Source: CAZPAV01 sp964584755 (lineage in GTDB: Bacteria > Actinomycetota > Acidimicrobiia > Spongiisociales > UBA5794). From it: DNA of 20,754 nucleotides. The translations under genes and the position numbers were made by a program. The DNA lies in the NCBI GenBank assembly GCA_964584755.1, contig CAZPAV010000046.1, positions 1-20,754 of the forward strand, given 5' to 3'. Shown in pieces: positions 1-6,543 of the stretch (within the stretch, counting starts at the first letter, position 1; every line of letters begins with the position of its first letter). A model generated the notes under the pieces. It was not told where the DNA came from, searched no databases, and saw only the letters and a program-made list of their open reading frames with translations.

Positions 1-482
1 CGCCCCCGCCCCCTCACCCTCACACTGTAGATCGTGCGCCGCCTCAGGCGTGCACCCGCGTCCGGGCACCCGGCCCCCACCTGCACCTCCGGCCCGATCG
101 ACGCCAGCGGACCCACCACGACGCCCTCCCCCAACGTCGCCGACGGATCCACCACCGCGGACGGGTCCACCCCCGGCGGCTCCGGCGGCAGGAACGCCGC
201 CGCCACCCGGGCCACCAGCAACCGGGGACGGTCGGTGAGGACCCAGCTCACCGCGGCGAAGTTCGGCAGAGCCTCCACCTCGGCGGCCGGGGCGTCGGTG
301 ATCACCGCCGTCGCCCGGGTCTGCGGCAGGCGGGCCCGGTGGCGGCCCCGGGCGAAGGTGAGATCCCCCGGTCCGGCCACGTCGAGGGCCCGCACCGCCC
401 GCACCGGCGCCGGTGGCGCCCCGACGATGCGGTACGGGATCCCGGCGGCGTCGAGGAGCGCCGTCAACTCGTGCTCGGCCAT
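1..482 (-). CDS. LpxD-like UDP-3-O-acylglucosamine N-acyltransferase, partial (3' end off the window)
   Basis: This reading frame is open from ATG at 482 to the window edge (160 codons visible) and gives an LpxD-type N-terminal domain followed by the start of a left-handed beta-helix. Visible hallmarks are the LpxD N-domain signature LDVAGPGDLTFARG (about residues 33-46) and a following segment ATAVITDAP. From about residue 105 come hexapeptide-like repeats (VDPSAVVDPSATLGEGVVVG). In Gram-negatives LpxD N-acylates UDP-3-O-acyl-glucosamine in lipid A synthesis. Actinobacteria are not known to make lipid A, so here the acceptor is probably another nucleotide amino sugar. The hexapeptide register breaks after about residue 139 (GAGC, then an Arg-rich tract), which may be an indel near the sequence edge. 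The start lies 8 nt downstream of a TAGGAT -10 box with no Shine-Dalgarno, suggesting a leaderless transcript. Family assignment fairly secure, function not. Confidence 0.72.
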   Translation of the reverse strand, partial: MAEHELTALLDAAGIPYRIVGAPPAPVRAVRALDVAGPGDLTFARGRHRARLPQTRATAVITDAPAAEVEALPNFAAVSWVLTDRPRLLVARVAAAFLPPEPPGVDPSAVVDPSATLGEGVVVGPLASIGPEVQVGAGCPDAGARLRRRTIYSVRVRGRG

Positions 483-490
483 GGCGGCGC

Positions 491-496
491 ATCCTA
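491..496 (-). promoter_or_regulatory. -10 element for the LpxD-like gene, leaderless geometry
   Basis: Read on the minus strand, TAGGAT is followed by 8 nt and then the ATG at 482. That spacing puts the expected transcription start at or next to the start codon, and no Shine-Dalgarno is present. No convincing -35 was seen. Confidence 0.4.
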
Positions 497-563
497 CTTC
501 CCGAACCACCACGGGACCCGGGTCCGGCGGTAGCATCACCCCGCCGCCGAACCCGGAGCGACC

Positions 564-1211
564 ATGCACCGCCACGCCGACCGGGCGCTCGTCCTCGCCC
601 CCCACACCGACGACGCCGAGCTCGGCGCCGGCGGCACCATCGCCCGCCTCCTCGAAGCCGGCACCGCGCTGCACGTCGTCGTCTTCTCCATCGCCACCGC
701 CTCCGTCCCCGCCGGCCTCCCCCCCACCACCCTGCGCGACGAGTTCCTCGCCTCCGCCGCCACCTACGGCCTCGCCGACGACGCCGTCACCGTCCTCGAC
801 TACCCGGTGCGCCACTTCCCCGCCCACCGCCAGGAGATCCTCGAGGAGCTCGTGGCGCTGCGGAGCCGCCTCCGGCCCGACCTCGTCATCGCCCCCGCCT
901 CCGTCGACGTCCACCAGGACCACCGCACCGTCCACACCGAGGCGGTGCGGGCCTTCAAAGGCGTCACCCTGTGGGGGTACGACCTGCCCTGGAACGACAC
1001 CGACGGGTTCCGGGCCCAGGTCTTCGTCGCCCTCACCCCGGAGCATCTCGCCGCCAAACGCCGGGCCCTCGACGCCTACCGCTCCCAAGCCGACCGGCCC
1101 TACTTCGCCCCCGGATACGTCGAGAGCCTCGCCCGCACCCGGGGGGTGCAGGTCGGCTTCGCCCTCGCCGAGGCGTTCGAGCTCGTCCGCGCCCCCTGGC
1201 CGCTGCCGTGA
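564..1211 (+). CDS. PIG-L/LmbE family deacetylase
   Basis: A 215-residue protein of the PIG-L (LmbE-like) zinc-dependent N-deacetylase family, usual length for a single-domain member. The N-terminal metal-binding motif is PHTDDAELGAGG (residues 13-24, the PHxDDAE variant) and the third ligand motif is HQDH at 117-120. Family members remove the N-acetyl group from GlcNAc-containing substrates (MshB, BshB, PIG-L). The start ATG has GGAG 5 nt upstream, and TAGCAT at 531-536 is a possible -10. The stop TGA overlaps the GTG start of the downstream 2-epimerase (GTGA), so the two are probably translationally coupled, which places the deacetylase in nucleotide-sugar or glycan metabolism. The substrate cannot be read from sequence. 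It is divergent from an LpxD-like acyltransferase, an arrangement that recalls deacetylation followed by re-acylation. Confidence 0.88.
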   Translation: MHRHADRALVLAPHTDDAELGAGGTIARLLEAGTALHVVVFSIATASVPAGLPPTTLRDEFLASAATYGLADDAVTVLDYPVRHFPAHRQEILEELVALRSRLRPDLVIAPASVDVHQDHRTVHTEAVRAFKGVTLWGYDLPWNDTDGFRAQVFVALTPEHLAAKRRALDAYRSQADRPYFAPGYVESLARTRGVQVGFALAEAFELVRAPWPLP

Positions 1212-2281
1212 GCAGCCCCCGCCTCTCCGTCGTCGCCGGGACGCGCCCCAACTTCGTGAAGCTCGCCCCCCTCCTGCGCCGCCTCGCCGAACGGGCCCCC
1301 GTCGACTTCGTCCACACCGGCCAGCACTACGACCGCGAGATGTCCCAGGCGTTCTTCGACGACCTCCGCCTCCCCCCGCCCGACATCAACCTCGGCGTCG
1401 GCTCCGCCACCCCCGCCCGTCAGACCGCCCAGGTGATGATCGCCTACGAGGCGCGGCTCACCGAACGGCCCGCCGACGTCGTCCTCACCATCGGGGACGT
1501 CAACTCCACCCTCGCCGCCGCCCTCGTCGCCGCCAAGCTCCACATCCCCGTCGCCCACGTCGAAGCCGGCGTCCGCTCCCACGACCGCTCCATCCCCGAG
1601 GAGGTCAACCGGGTCCTCACCGACCAGCTCTCCGACTGGCTGTTCGTCCCCACTGCCCACGACGCCGACCACCTGCGACGGGAAGGGTTCGCCGAGGAGC
1701 GCATCCACCTGGTGGGCAACGTCACCATCGACACCCTCCTCGCCGTCCGCACCCGGGCCTGGGAGCGGTACCCGAGCCTCGTCCGGCGCCTCGGCCTCCC
1801 CGAGGTGTACGCGGTGCTCACCCTGCACCGGCCCTCCAACGTCGACGACCCGACCCGTCTCGCCCGGCTCCTCGACGCCCTCGGCGACCTGGAGATGCCC
1901 ATCGTCGCCCCGGTGCATCCCCGCACCCGGGACCGTCTCGCCACCATCGGGTACCGCCTGCCCCCGAGGATCACCGGGATCCGTCCCCTCGGCTACATCG
2001 ACTTCGTCGCCCTCGTCGAACACGCCGCCCTCGTCGTCACCGACTCGGGAGGGCTCCCCGCCGAGACGACCGTCCTCGGCGTCCCCTGCGTCACCGTCGC
2101 CGACTCGACGCCGTGGCCCATCACCGTGGAGCGGGGCACGAACCGGGTCGCCGGCACCGACCCGGAGGCGGTCGTCGCCGCCTGCTTCGCCGCCCTCGCC
2201 GCACCGGCGCACCCGGTGACGATCCCCCTCTGGGACGGTCACACCGCCGAGCGCATCTGCGACGCCCTCCTCGGCCCCTGA
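1208..2281 (+). CDS. wecB: UDP-N-acetylglucosamine 2-epimerase, non-hydrolysing (WecB/WbpI type)
   Basis: A 357-residue GT-B-fold epimerase that inverts C2 of UDP-GlcNAc or of a UDP-GlcNAc-type uronate. Motifs in order: GTRPNFVKLAPL (residues 11-22), TGQHYD, GDVNSTLAAAL, HVEAGVRS, PEEVNRVLTD, HRPSNVDD (from H207), PVHPRTR, DSGGLPAET (279-287) and RGTNR near the C-terminus. The usual DSGGxQEE appears here as DSGGLPAE, so the paired acidic residues are only partly kept. The GTG start at 1208 overlaps the deacetylase stop by 4 nt. A wbpA/B/E/D-like set lies on the other strand at 6.5-10.5 kb. This enzyme may therefore act last, like WbpI, on UDP-GlcNAc3NAcA, or act on UDP-GlcNAc like WecB. Its C-terminal part matches the general WecB pattern better than the WbpI patterns I recall, so the substrate is unresolved. 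The last 13 codons and the bases after the stop are duplicated at 3738-3791. Confidence 0.9.
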   Translation: MSSPRLSVVAGTRPNFVKLAPLLRRLAERAPVDFVHTGQHYDREMSQAFFDDLRLPPPDINLGVGSATPARQTAQVMIAYEARLTERPADVVLTIGDVNSTLAAALVAAKLHIPVAHVEAGVRSHDRSIPEEVNRVLTDQLSDWLFVPTAHDADHLRREGFAEERIHLVGNVTIDTLLAVRTRAWERYPSLVRRLGLPEVYAVLTLHRPSNVDDPTRLARLLDALGDLEMPIVAPVHPRTRDRLATIGYRLPPRITGIRPLGYIDFVALVEHAALVVTDSGGLPAETTVLGVPCVTVADSTPWPITVERGTNRVAGTDPEAVVAACFAALAAPAHPVTIPLWDGHTAERICDALLGP

Positions 2282-2296
2282 GGCGCCGGCGGCGGC
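2243..2296 (+). repeat. 54-bp direct repeat, copy 1 (3' end of the 2-epimerase gene)
   Basis: These 54 bases encode TAERICDALLGP plus stop and 15 bases of downstream sequence (GGCGCCGGCGGCGGC). They are identical to 3738-3791, and partial similarity extends about 15 bases further upstream (WDGHT against WDGTT). The remaining gap to the next gene (2297-2372) shows nothing else recognisable. Confidence 0.9.
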
Positions 2297-2372
2297 AGCG
2301 GCCGCGACACCCGCCAGGGCGGCGGAGCCGATCCGGAAAGGGCCGGACCGGCGCCACCATGCCGACCCGTGG

Positions 2373-2612
2373 TCACTCCCGGCCCGGATCCAACCCCCGG
2401 AGCAGACGCCACCCCGCCACGACGGTGACCGCCAGGCCGACACCCAGCGCCGCCCCGAACGCCACCGTCGCACCCAGCGGCGGGCCCCACCAGAGGGCGG
2501 CGACCCGCCGGCCGACCAGCCAGGTCAGCATCAAGGCGATCAGCCCCACCCCGGTGCCGGTCGCCCAGGCAGCCACGGCGTCCGCCCGATCGGGTCGACG
2601 CCGGTCGGTCAT
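2373..2612 (-). CDS. Small two-TM membrane protein, unknown function
   Basis: A 79-residue protein with two predicted membrane helices (about residues 16-34 and 44-66) separated by a short WWGPP-containing loop and ending in a charged tail. The ATG at 2612 has GGAG 6 nt upstream and lies 3 nt after the stop of the preceding minus-strand gene, so it is the last gene of a three-gene operon with the 129- and 191-residue membrane proteins. I do not recognise a family. The size and topology would suit an accessory subunit of a membrane complex, but that is only an inference from the neighbourhood. Its 3' end faces the 2-epimerase gene tail-to-tail. Confidence 0.6.
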   Translation of the reverse strand: MTDRRRPDRADAVAAWATGTGVGLIALMLTWLVGRRVAALWWGPPLGATVAFGAALGVGLAVTVVAGWRLLRGLDPGRE

Positions 2613-2615
2613 CGG

Positions 2616-3005
2616 CTACTCCAACGCCTCGAAGAACGGCGGGAACATGAGCAGGGCCCCCACCGCCCCCAGAATCAGCCCGATCCAGAAGATGCGCTTG
2701 ATGTCGACGTCCTTGTCCCTCCACAGGAAATGGAACAGGATCCAGCTCCCGAAGAAGACGACGACCGCCAGGATGCTCTTCCCCGCCAGCGGGCCCACAC
2801 CCCGGCTCCCCTGAAAGGCGGCGAGGAAGTCCTTGATCCCGGAGGAGACGACCGCCAGGGTCGTCAGCAGGCCCATGGTGAACACCCCCAACCCGGCCGC
2901 CAACATGACGGCGGCACCGGGACCGTCCGGCTTGTCCGCCAGCCCGAGCGGCGCCAGCTCCGGGGCGACCTCGACGTCATGGCGCGTGGTGATCGGATTC
3001 GTCAT
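2616..3005 (-). CDS. Three-TM conserved-looking membrane protein, unknown function
   Basis: A 129-residue protein with a polar N-terminus of about 30 residues and three predicted membrane helices (about 32-53, 77-95 and 104-123). A charged WRDKDVDIKR loop separates helices two and three, and the protein ends PPFFEALE. The start at 3005 is preferred because GGAG lies 5 nt upstream. An in-frame ATG at 3017 overlaps the stop of the upstream gene by one base and is possible. It is the middle gene of a compact three-gene operon of membrane proteins. I cannot assign it to a characterised family. Codon usage looks like that of the neighbours. Confidence 0.65.
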   Translation of the reverse strand: MTNPITTRHDVEVAPELAPLGLADKPDGPGAAVMLAAGLGVFTMGLLTTLAVVSSGIKDFLAAFQGSRGVGPLAGKSILAVVVFFGSWILFHFLWRDKDVDIKRIFWIGLILGAVGALLMFPPFFEALE

Positions 3006-3016
3006 GTCGGCTCCCA

Positions 3017-3592
3017 TCAGATGATCGGCGCGATCTTGTTGAGGAACGCCCCGAAGGCGCCCCCGACGACCGCGGCGGCGAAAGCACCCACGAACATCAC
3101 GATCACCGCGGTTCGTAGCCACTTGCGGGCGATGAGGCGTGGGCCGTAGTAGACGACGAGGAACGCCGCGGCGGTGGCGAGGATGGGCGCAGCCCAGGAG
3201 ACGTGCTCCTTCCACTCCATCCCCAACGAATGCCACCCGCTCGTCGTCCCCGACACGTTCGACTTCAGGAAGTCCCGTGGCGAGCAGCTCGGCCCGGGCA
3301 CGATGGCCCCGGCACAACCGGCGTACAGATCGTTCCCCGCCGGCGCCAACTTGACCCGGTACCACGGATACACGATCCAGGTGCCGGTCATCACCGTCAG
3401 CCAGGCGGTCACCGCCATCACCCACACCCCGACGTAGAGGCGCCGCATCCGTTCCTTGATCCCCTCGGTGGTGATCATTCCCGGTCGCAGGCTCCACAGA
3501 CCGGCGAGGCCGCCGGCGAACGCCAGGAGGAAGAGCGTCCCGAGGATGAGGCCGTGGATGACCGTCCACAGCTCCCGATCGGACAGCTCCAT
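3017..3592 (-). CDS. Four-TM membrane protein with WHSLGMEWKEH motif, unknown function
   Basis: A 191-residue protein with four predicted membrane helices (about 10-34, 53-76, 130-149 and 160-182). A long non-cytoplasmic-looking loop between helices two and three contains Cys93 and Cys103 and leads into WHSLGMEWKEH (120-130). His13 sits inside helix one, and His121 and His130 lie at the membrane boundary before helix three. This distribution could suit metal or haem ligation, but I see no known cytochrome signature. The ATG at 3592 was chosen because GGGAG lies just upstream; the reading frame continues upstream without a plausible start. It is the first gene of the three-gene membrane operon, and its stop is 12 nt before the next gene's preferred start. 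Product name remains hypothetical. Confidence 0.68.
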   Translation of the reverse strand: MELSDRELWTVIHGLILGTLFLLAFAGGLAGLWSLRPGMITTEGIKERMRRLYVGVWVMAVTAWLTVMTGTWIVYPWYRVKLAPAGNDLYAGCAGAIVPGPSCSPRDFLKSNVSGTTSGWHSLGMEWKEHVSWAAPILATAAAFLVVYYGPRLIARKWLRTAVIVMFVGAFAAAVVGGAFGAFLNKIAPII

Positions 3593-3737
3593 GATGCTCC
3601 CTTCCGGTAGCGTGGCCCTCACCCCAGCAGGTCGGAACCGGAACGGCAAGGACCCTCGGCCCTTCTCGCCCGTGGCGAGCGTCCCGAGAGCGGGCCGCAC
3701 CGCCCGGCGCGACCCCTTCCCCTTCTGGGACGGAACC

Positions 3738-3791
3738 ACCGCCGAGCGCATCTGCGACGCCCTCCTCGGCCCCTGAGGCGCCGGCGGCGGC
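3738..3791 (+). repeat. 54-bp direct repeat, copy 2 (remnant of a 2-epimerase 3' end)
   Basis: Identical to 2243-2296. The matching peptide begins at about 3722 (PFWDGTTAERICDALLGP, then TGA at 3774-3776), but no other part of an epimerase precedes it. It is an orphan gene tail rather than a gene. The two copies are in the same orientation, 1495 bp apart, and bracket the three-gene membrane operon. The surrounding gap between 3593 and 4018 otherwise holds only the periodic repeats listed separately. Confidence 0.85.
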
Positions 3792-3940
3792 GAGCCGGGA
3801 AGGGTTGACGGCGCCTGCCCACACCCCGATGCCCTGTTCGCATCCCCCCAGGCGCTTCGGTGGCTGGGTGCGAGGCCCGCTCCGGCGGACCGCCGCGTCG
3901 TTGCCGGTCAGCGCCGGTCCCGCTGCACCACCGCCACGAA

Positions 3941-3996
3941 ACGGTAGCGTATGGCATGGACAAACGGTATCGTAGAGTACGGACAGACGGTAGCGT
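3941..3996 (+). promoter_or_regulatory. Three direct 10-bp repeats (ACGGTAKCGT) at exact 23-bp period upstream of the ATPase gene
   Basis: ACGGTAGCGT starts at 3941, ACGGTATCGT at 3964 and ACGGTAGCGT at 3987, so successive copies are 23 bp apart, a little over two helical turns. Copies one and two also agree at 17 of 23 positions over the whole period. Each copy contains a TANCGT hexamer that could act as a -10 element; the last (3991-3996) is correctly placed for the GTG at 4019. They lie in a locally less GC-rich stretch. Operator or iteron function is an inference. Confidence 0.55.
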
Positions 3997-4018
3997 TCTC
4001 CGTCGCGTGAGGTACGAG

Positions 4019-5299
4019 GTGACCGAAGAGCGGTACATCCCCAGACTCGTCGACGGCGAGCTCCGCGAGCTGCTCCACGAGCTGCCGGCCGTGGTCATCG
4101 AGGGACCCAAAGGGGTGGGGAAGACCGCGACGGCACGCCGGCTGGCGAGGACCGAGTACGCGCTGGACCGTCCCCAGACGCTGGAGGTGGTGCGTGCCGA
4201 GCCGTCCCGGGCGCTCGCCGGCCGCACCCCGATCCTCATCGACGAGTGGCAACGGTATCCCCCCATCTGGGATCTGTGCCGCAGGGCGATCGACGAGGCC
4301 CCCACACCCGGCCGTTTCCTCCTCGTCGGATCGGCCTCCCCCGCCGGCACCGGAACCCACTCGGGGGCGGGACGCATCGTCACGGTGCGCATGCGACCCC
4401 TGTCGCTGGCCGAGCGCCGCATCGCACCACCCACGGTGAGCCTGCACGCCCTGCTCGGCGGCACCCGTCCCGCCATCGGCGGCGACACCGACGTCGGCCT
4501 CGACGCCTACGTCCACGAGATCCTCGCCGGCGGGTTCCCCGCCATCCGCCGCACCGGCGGGAGGGCCCGTCGTGCCCTGCTCGACGGCTACCTCGACAGA
4601 ATCATCGACCGGGAGATCCCGGAGTTGGGAAGACAGGTCCGCCGCCCGGCGACGCTGCGGCGCTGGATGGCCGCCTACGCCGCCGCCACCGGCACCACCG
4701 CCTCCTACGAGACCATCCGGGACGCCGCGACCCCCGGAGAGGCGACGAAACCGGCGAAGACCACCACCATCCCCTACCGGGACATGCTCGAACGGCTGTG
4801 GATCCTCGACCCGATCCCGGCATGGCACCCGTCCCGGAGCCACCTCCGGCGTCTCGGAGCGAAGCCACGACACCATCTCGTCGACCCCGCGCTCGCGGCC
4901 CGGCTGCTCGGAGTCGACCGCGACGCCCTCCTCCACGGCGAGCAGGGCAGTGTGCCGTTCCCCCGCGACGGCACCCTCCTCGGGAGTCTCTTCGAATCGC
5001 TGGTCGCCCTCAGCGTCCGGGTCTACGCCCAGGCGGCAGAAGCGCAGGTGCGGCACCTGCGCACCACCCGGGGCGACCACGAGGTGGACCTCGTCGCCGT
5101 CCGTGACGACCAACGGGTCCTCGCCATCGAGGTGAAGCTCTCCGCCACCGTGACCGACCACGACGTCCGGCACCTCCGCTGGTTGCAGCGACAGCTCGGA
5201 GACGACCTCCTCGACGCCGTGGTGGTCACCACCGGAAAGGTCGCCTACCGGCGGCCCGACGGCATCGTCGTCGCCCCCGCCGTCCTCCTCGGTCCCTGA
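4019..5299 (+). CDS. AAA ATP-binding protein with DUF4143 domain
   Basis: A 426-residue ATPase of the AAA_14/DUF4143 type common in bacteria and archaea, with no settled function and often found in genomic islands. Walker A is GPKGVGKT (residues 29-36) and Walker B is ILIDE (72-76), followed by a sensor-like LLVGSAS. The C-terminal half ends in a PD-(D/E)xK-like core (EVDLVAV, then LAIEVKLS), known in this family as a nuclease-like fold of unproven activity. I chose GTG 4019 because GAGG lies 6 nt upstream and the sequence before it is a non-conserved basic stretch containing the 23-bp repeats. ATG 3956 and ATG 3860 are longer alternatives in the same frame. It sits alone on the plus strand between the membrane cassette and the sugar operon, so it looks like inserted accessory material. 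Confidence 0.88.
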   Translation: MTEERYIPRLVDGELRELLHELPAVVIEGPKGVGKTATARRLARTEYALDRPQTLEVVRAEPSRALAGRTPILIDEWQRYPPIWDLCRRAIDEAPTPGRFLLVGSASPAGTGTHSGAGRIVTVRMRPLSLAERRIAPPTVSLHALLGGTRPAIGGDTDVGLDAYVHEILAGGFPAIRRTGGRARRALLDGYLDRIIDREIPELGRQVRRPATLRRWMAAYAAATGTTASYETIRDAATPGEATKPAKTTTIPYRDMLERLWILDPIPAWHPSRSHLRRLGAKPRHHLVDPALAARLLGVDRDALLHGEQGSVPFPRDGTLLGSLFESLVALSVRVYAQAAEAQVRHLRTTRGDHEVDLVAVRDDQRVLAIEVKLSATVTDHDVRHLRWLQRQLGDDLLDAVVVTTGKVAYRRPDGIVVAPAVLLGP

Positions 5300-5359
5300 G
5301 CAGCGGGGCGTCACCGTCGCCGCTCCCCTCCCGTACCCGGACTCGGCGGGACCTCGACC

Positions 5360-6499
5360 TCAACGACCGGCCACCAACCGCTCCGCCACCGCCAGCAACG
5401 CCGCCCGCTGCACCGGCCAGGCGATCTCCTCGAGGGCGGCCCGGGCCCGCTCGCTGCGGGCCGCCACCACCTCGGCGGGAGCCCGGTGCAGCTCCAGGAG
5501 GGTCGCCGCCAAGGCATCCACCGAACCGGCGTCGAAGTACCACAAGGCGTCCTCGGGGAAGTACCGCAACAAGGTGGGGATGCGGCTCGCCACCACCGGC
5601 ATCCCCAACGCCACCCACTCCACCACCTTGTTCGAGAAGGAGAGGTTCCCCGCCGGGGACGGCTTCGGGCCGTTGAACCCCACCCAGGCATCCGCGTAGT
5701 GGCTGCGGACCTCCTCCCACGGCACCGTCCCCCGATACTCGATGCGGTCCCCGATGCCGGCACGGCGCGCCAGGTCCCGCAACCGGCCCAGGTCCTCCCC
5801 CTCCCCGAGGAGGCGCAGCCGCAGCCCGGGGATGCGGTCCGCCACCTGCGCCATCGCCGCCACCAGATCGTCCAGGCCGTACCGCACCGCGATCGACCCG
5901 GCGAACACCACCGTGCGGCTCGTCGCATCCCGCCGCGGCGGCACCCACCCCGAAGTGTCCGGCACGTTCATCACCACGTCGATCGGCACCCCCGGGCTGC
6001 GCGAAGCGAGCAGCTCCCACATCGGCTCGTGCACGGTGATCACCCCGTCGGCGAACCGCACCGACCGGCGCTCCTGCGCCTCGAGGAGACGGCGCACCAG
6101 CGCCGACCGTCGCCCCTTGGCGGCGAAGAGCTCCGGCATCGGATCGTGGACGTCGAGCACCACCGGGATCCCCCGCAGCCGGGCCGGCCACCCGGCGAAG
6201 ACGAGGAAGTCCGGCAGCGAGTTGACGTAGACGAGGTCGGGCCGGGACCGCCGCCAGCTCCGCGACGCCACCCACAGCAGCGTCGCCAGGAAGAACACCC
6301 CGTACTCCCAGACGTACCGGGCCGGCGAGCCGCGGCGCCGCTCCATCGGCACCCGCCAGGAACGCACCCCCTCCTCGCGCCGCGGCGCATCCAGCGCCAG
6401 GACCTCCACCTCCCAGCCGGCGTCACGGAACGTCTCGACCTGCCGGCGGATCCGCACGTCGCGGACGACGAAGGAGTGAGTGACGATGAGGACCTTCAT
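5360..6499 (-). CDS. Glycosyltransferase family 4 protein
   Basis: A 379-residue GT-B glycosyltransferase. The N-terminus is a Rossmann-type strand with the donor-side opening (MKVLIVTHSFVVRDVRIRRQ). The C-terminal domain shows FAGSIAVRYGLDDLVAA, LLGEGEDLGRL, a GIGDRIEYRGTVPWEEV block and NKVVEWVALGMPVVAS, the usual GT4 nucleotide-sugar-binding region. It would transfer a sugar from a nucleotide donor to a growing glycan on the cytoplasmic face of the membrane. The ATG at 6499 has GGGAG about 7 nt upstream. It is the last gene of the minus-strand operon wbpD-wbpE-wbpA-wbpB-GT, starting 44 nt after the oxidoreductase stop, so its donor may be the uronic acid made by that operon. Donor and acceptor cannot be read from sequence. 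Confidence 0.88.
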   Translation of the reverse strand: MKVLIVTHSFVVRDVRIRRQVETFRDAGWEVEVLALDAPRREEGVRSWRVPMERRRGSPARYVWEYGVFFLATLLWVASRSWRRSRPDLVYVNSLPDFLVFAGWPARLRGIPVVLDVHDPMPELFAAKGRRSALVRRLLEAQERRSVRFADGVITVHEPMWELLASRSPGVPIDVVMNVPDTSGWVPPRRDATSRTVVFAGSIAVRYGLDDLVAAMAQVADRIPGLRLRLLGEGEDLGRLRDLARRAGIGDRIEYRGTVPWEEVRSHYADAWVGFNGPKPSPAGNLSFSNKVVEWVALGMPVVASRIPTLLRYFPEDALWYFDAGSVDALAATLLELHRAPAEVVAARSERARAALEEIAWPVQRAALLAVAERLVAGR

Positions 6500-6543
6500 G
6501 CGGTGACTCCCAGGATCCCGCCGGGAACGGCGGGCGACGCCGC

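Noticed and set aside
34..2814. Very long plus-strand open frame (926 codons) over the deacetylase and epimerase region
   Set aside because: It is Arg/Pro/Ser-rich low-complexity translation typical of an off-frame reading of GC-rich DNA; the motif-bearing frames at 564-1211 and 1208-2281 account for the sequence.
3456..3776. Plus-strand frame of 106 codons ending in an epimerase-like tail
   Set aside because: Upstream of the last 18 codons it has no resemblance to the epimerase and overlaps the well-supported minus-strand membrane gene; only the tail is meaningful and it is listed as a repeat.
3805..3833. TTGACG at 3805-3810 as a -35 for the ATPase gene
   Set aside because: At 17 bp downstream the hexamer is GATGCC, not a plausible -10, and it lies about 200 bp before the start codon.
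5275..5299. Third possible copy of the repeat tail at the ATPase gene end (CTCCTCGGTCCCTGAG)
   Set aside because: About 19 of 22 positions match, but the shared part encodes LLGP-stop with the genome's preferred codons and the similarity stops at once on both sides, so chance is enough.
5300..5359. Possible terminator between the convergent ATPase and glycosyltransferase genes
   Set aside because: The AGCGGGGCG/CGCCGCT pairing is short and bulged and has no T-run; too weak to annotate.
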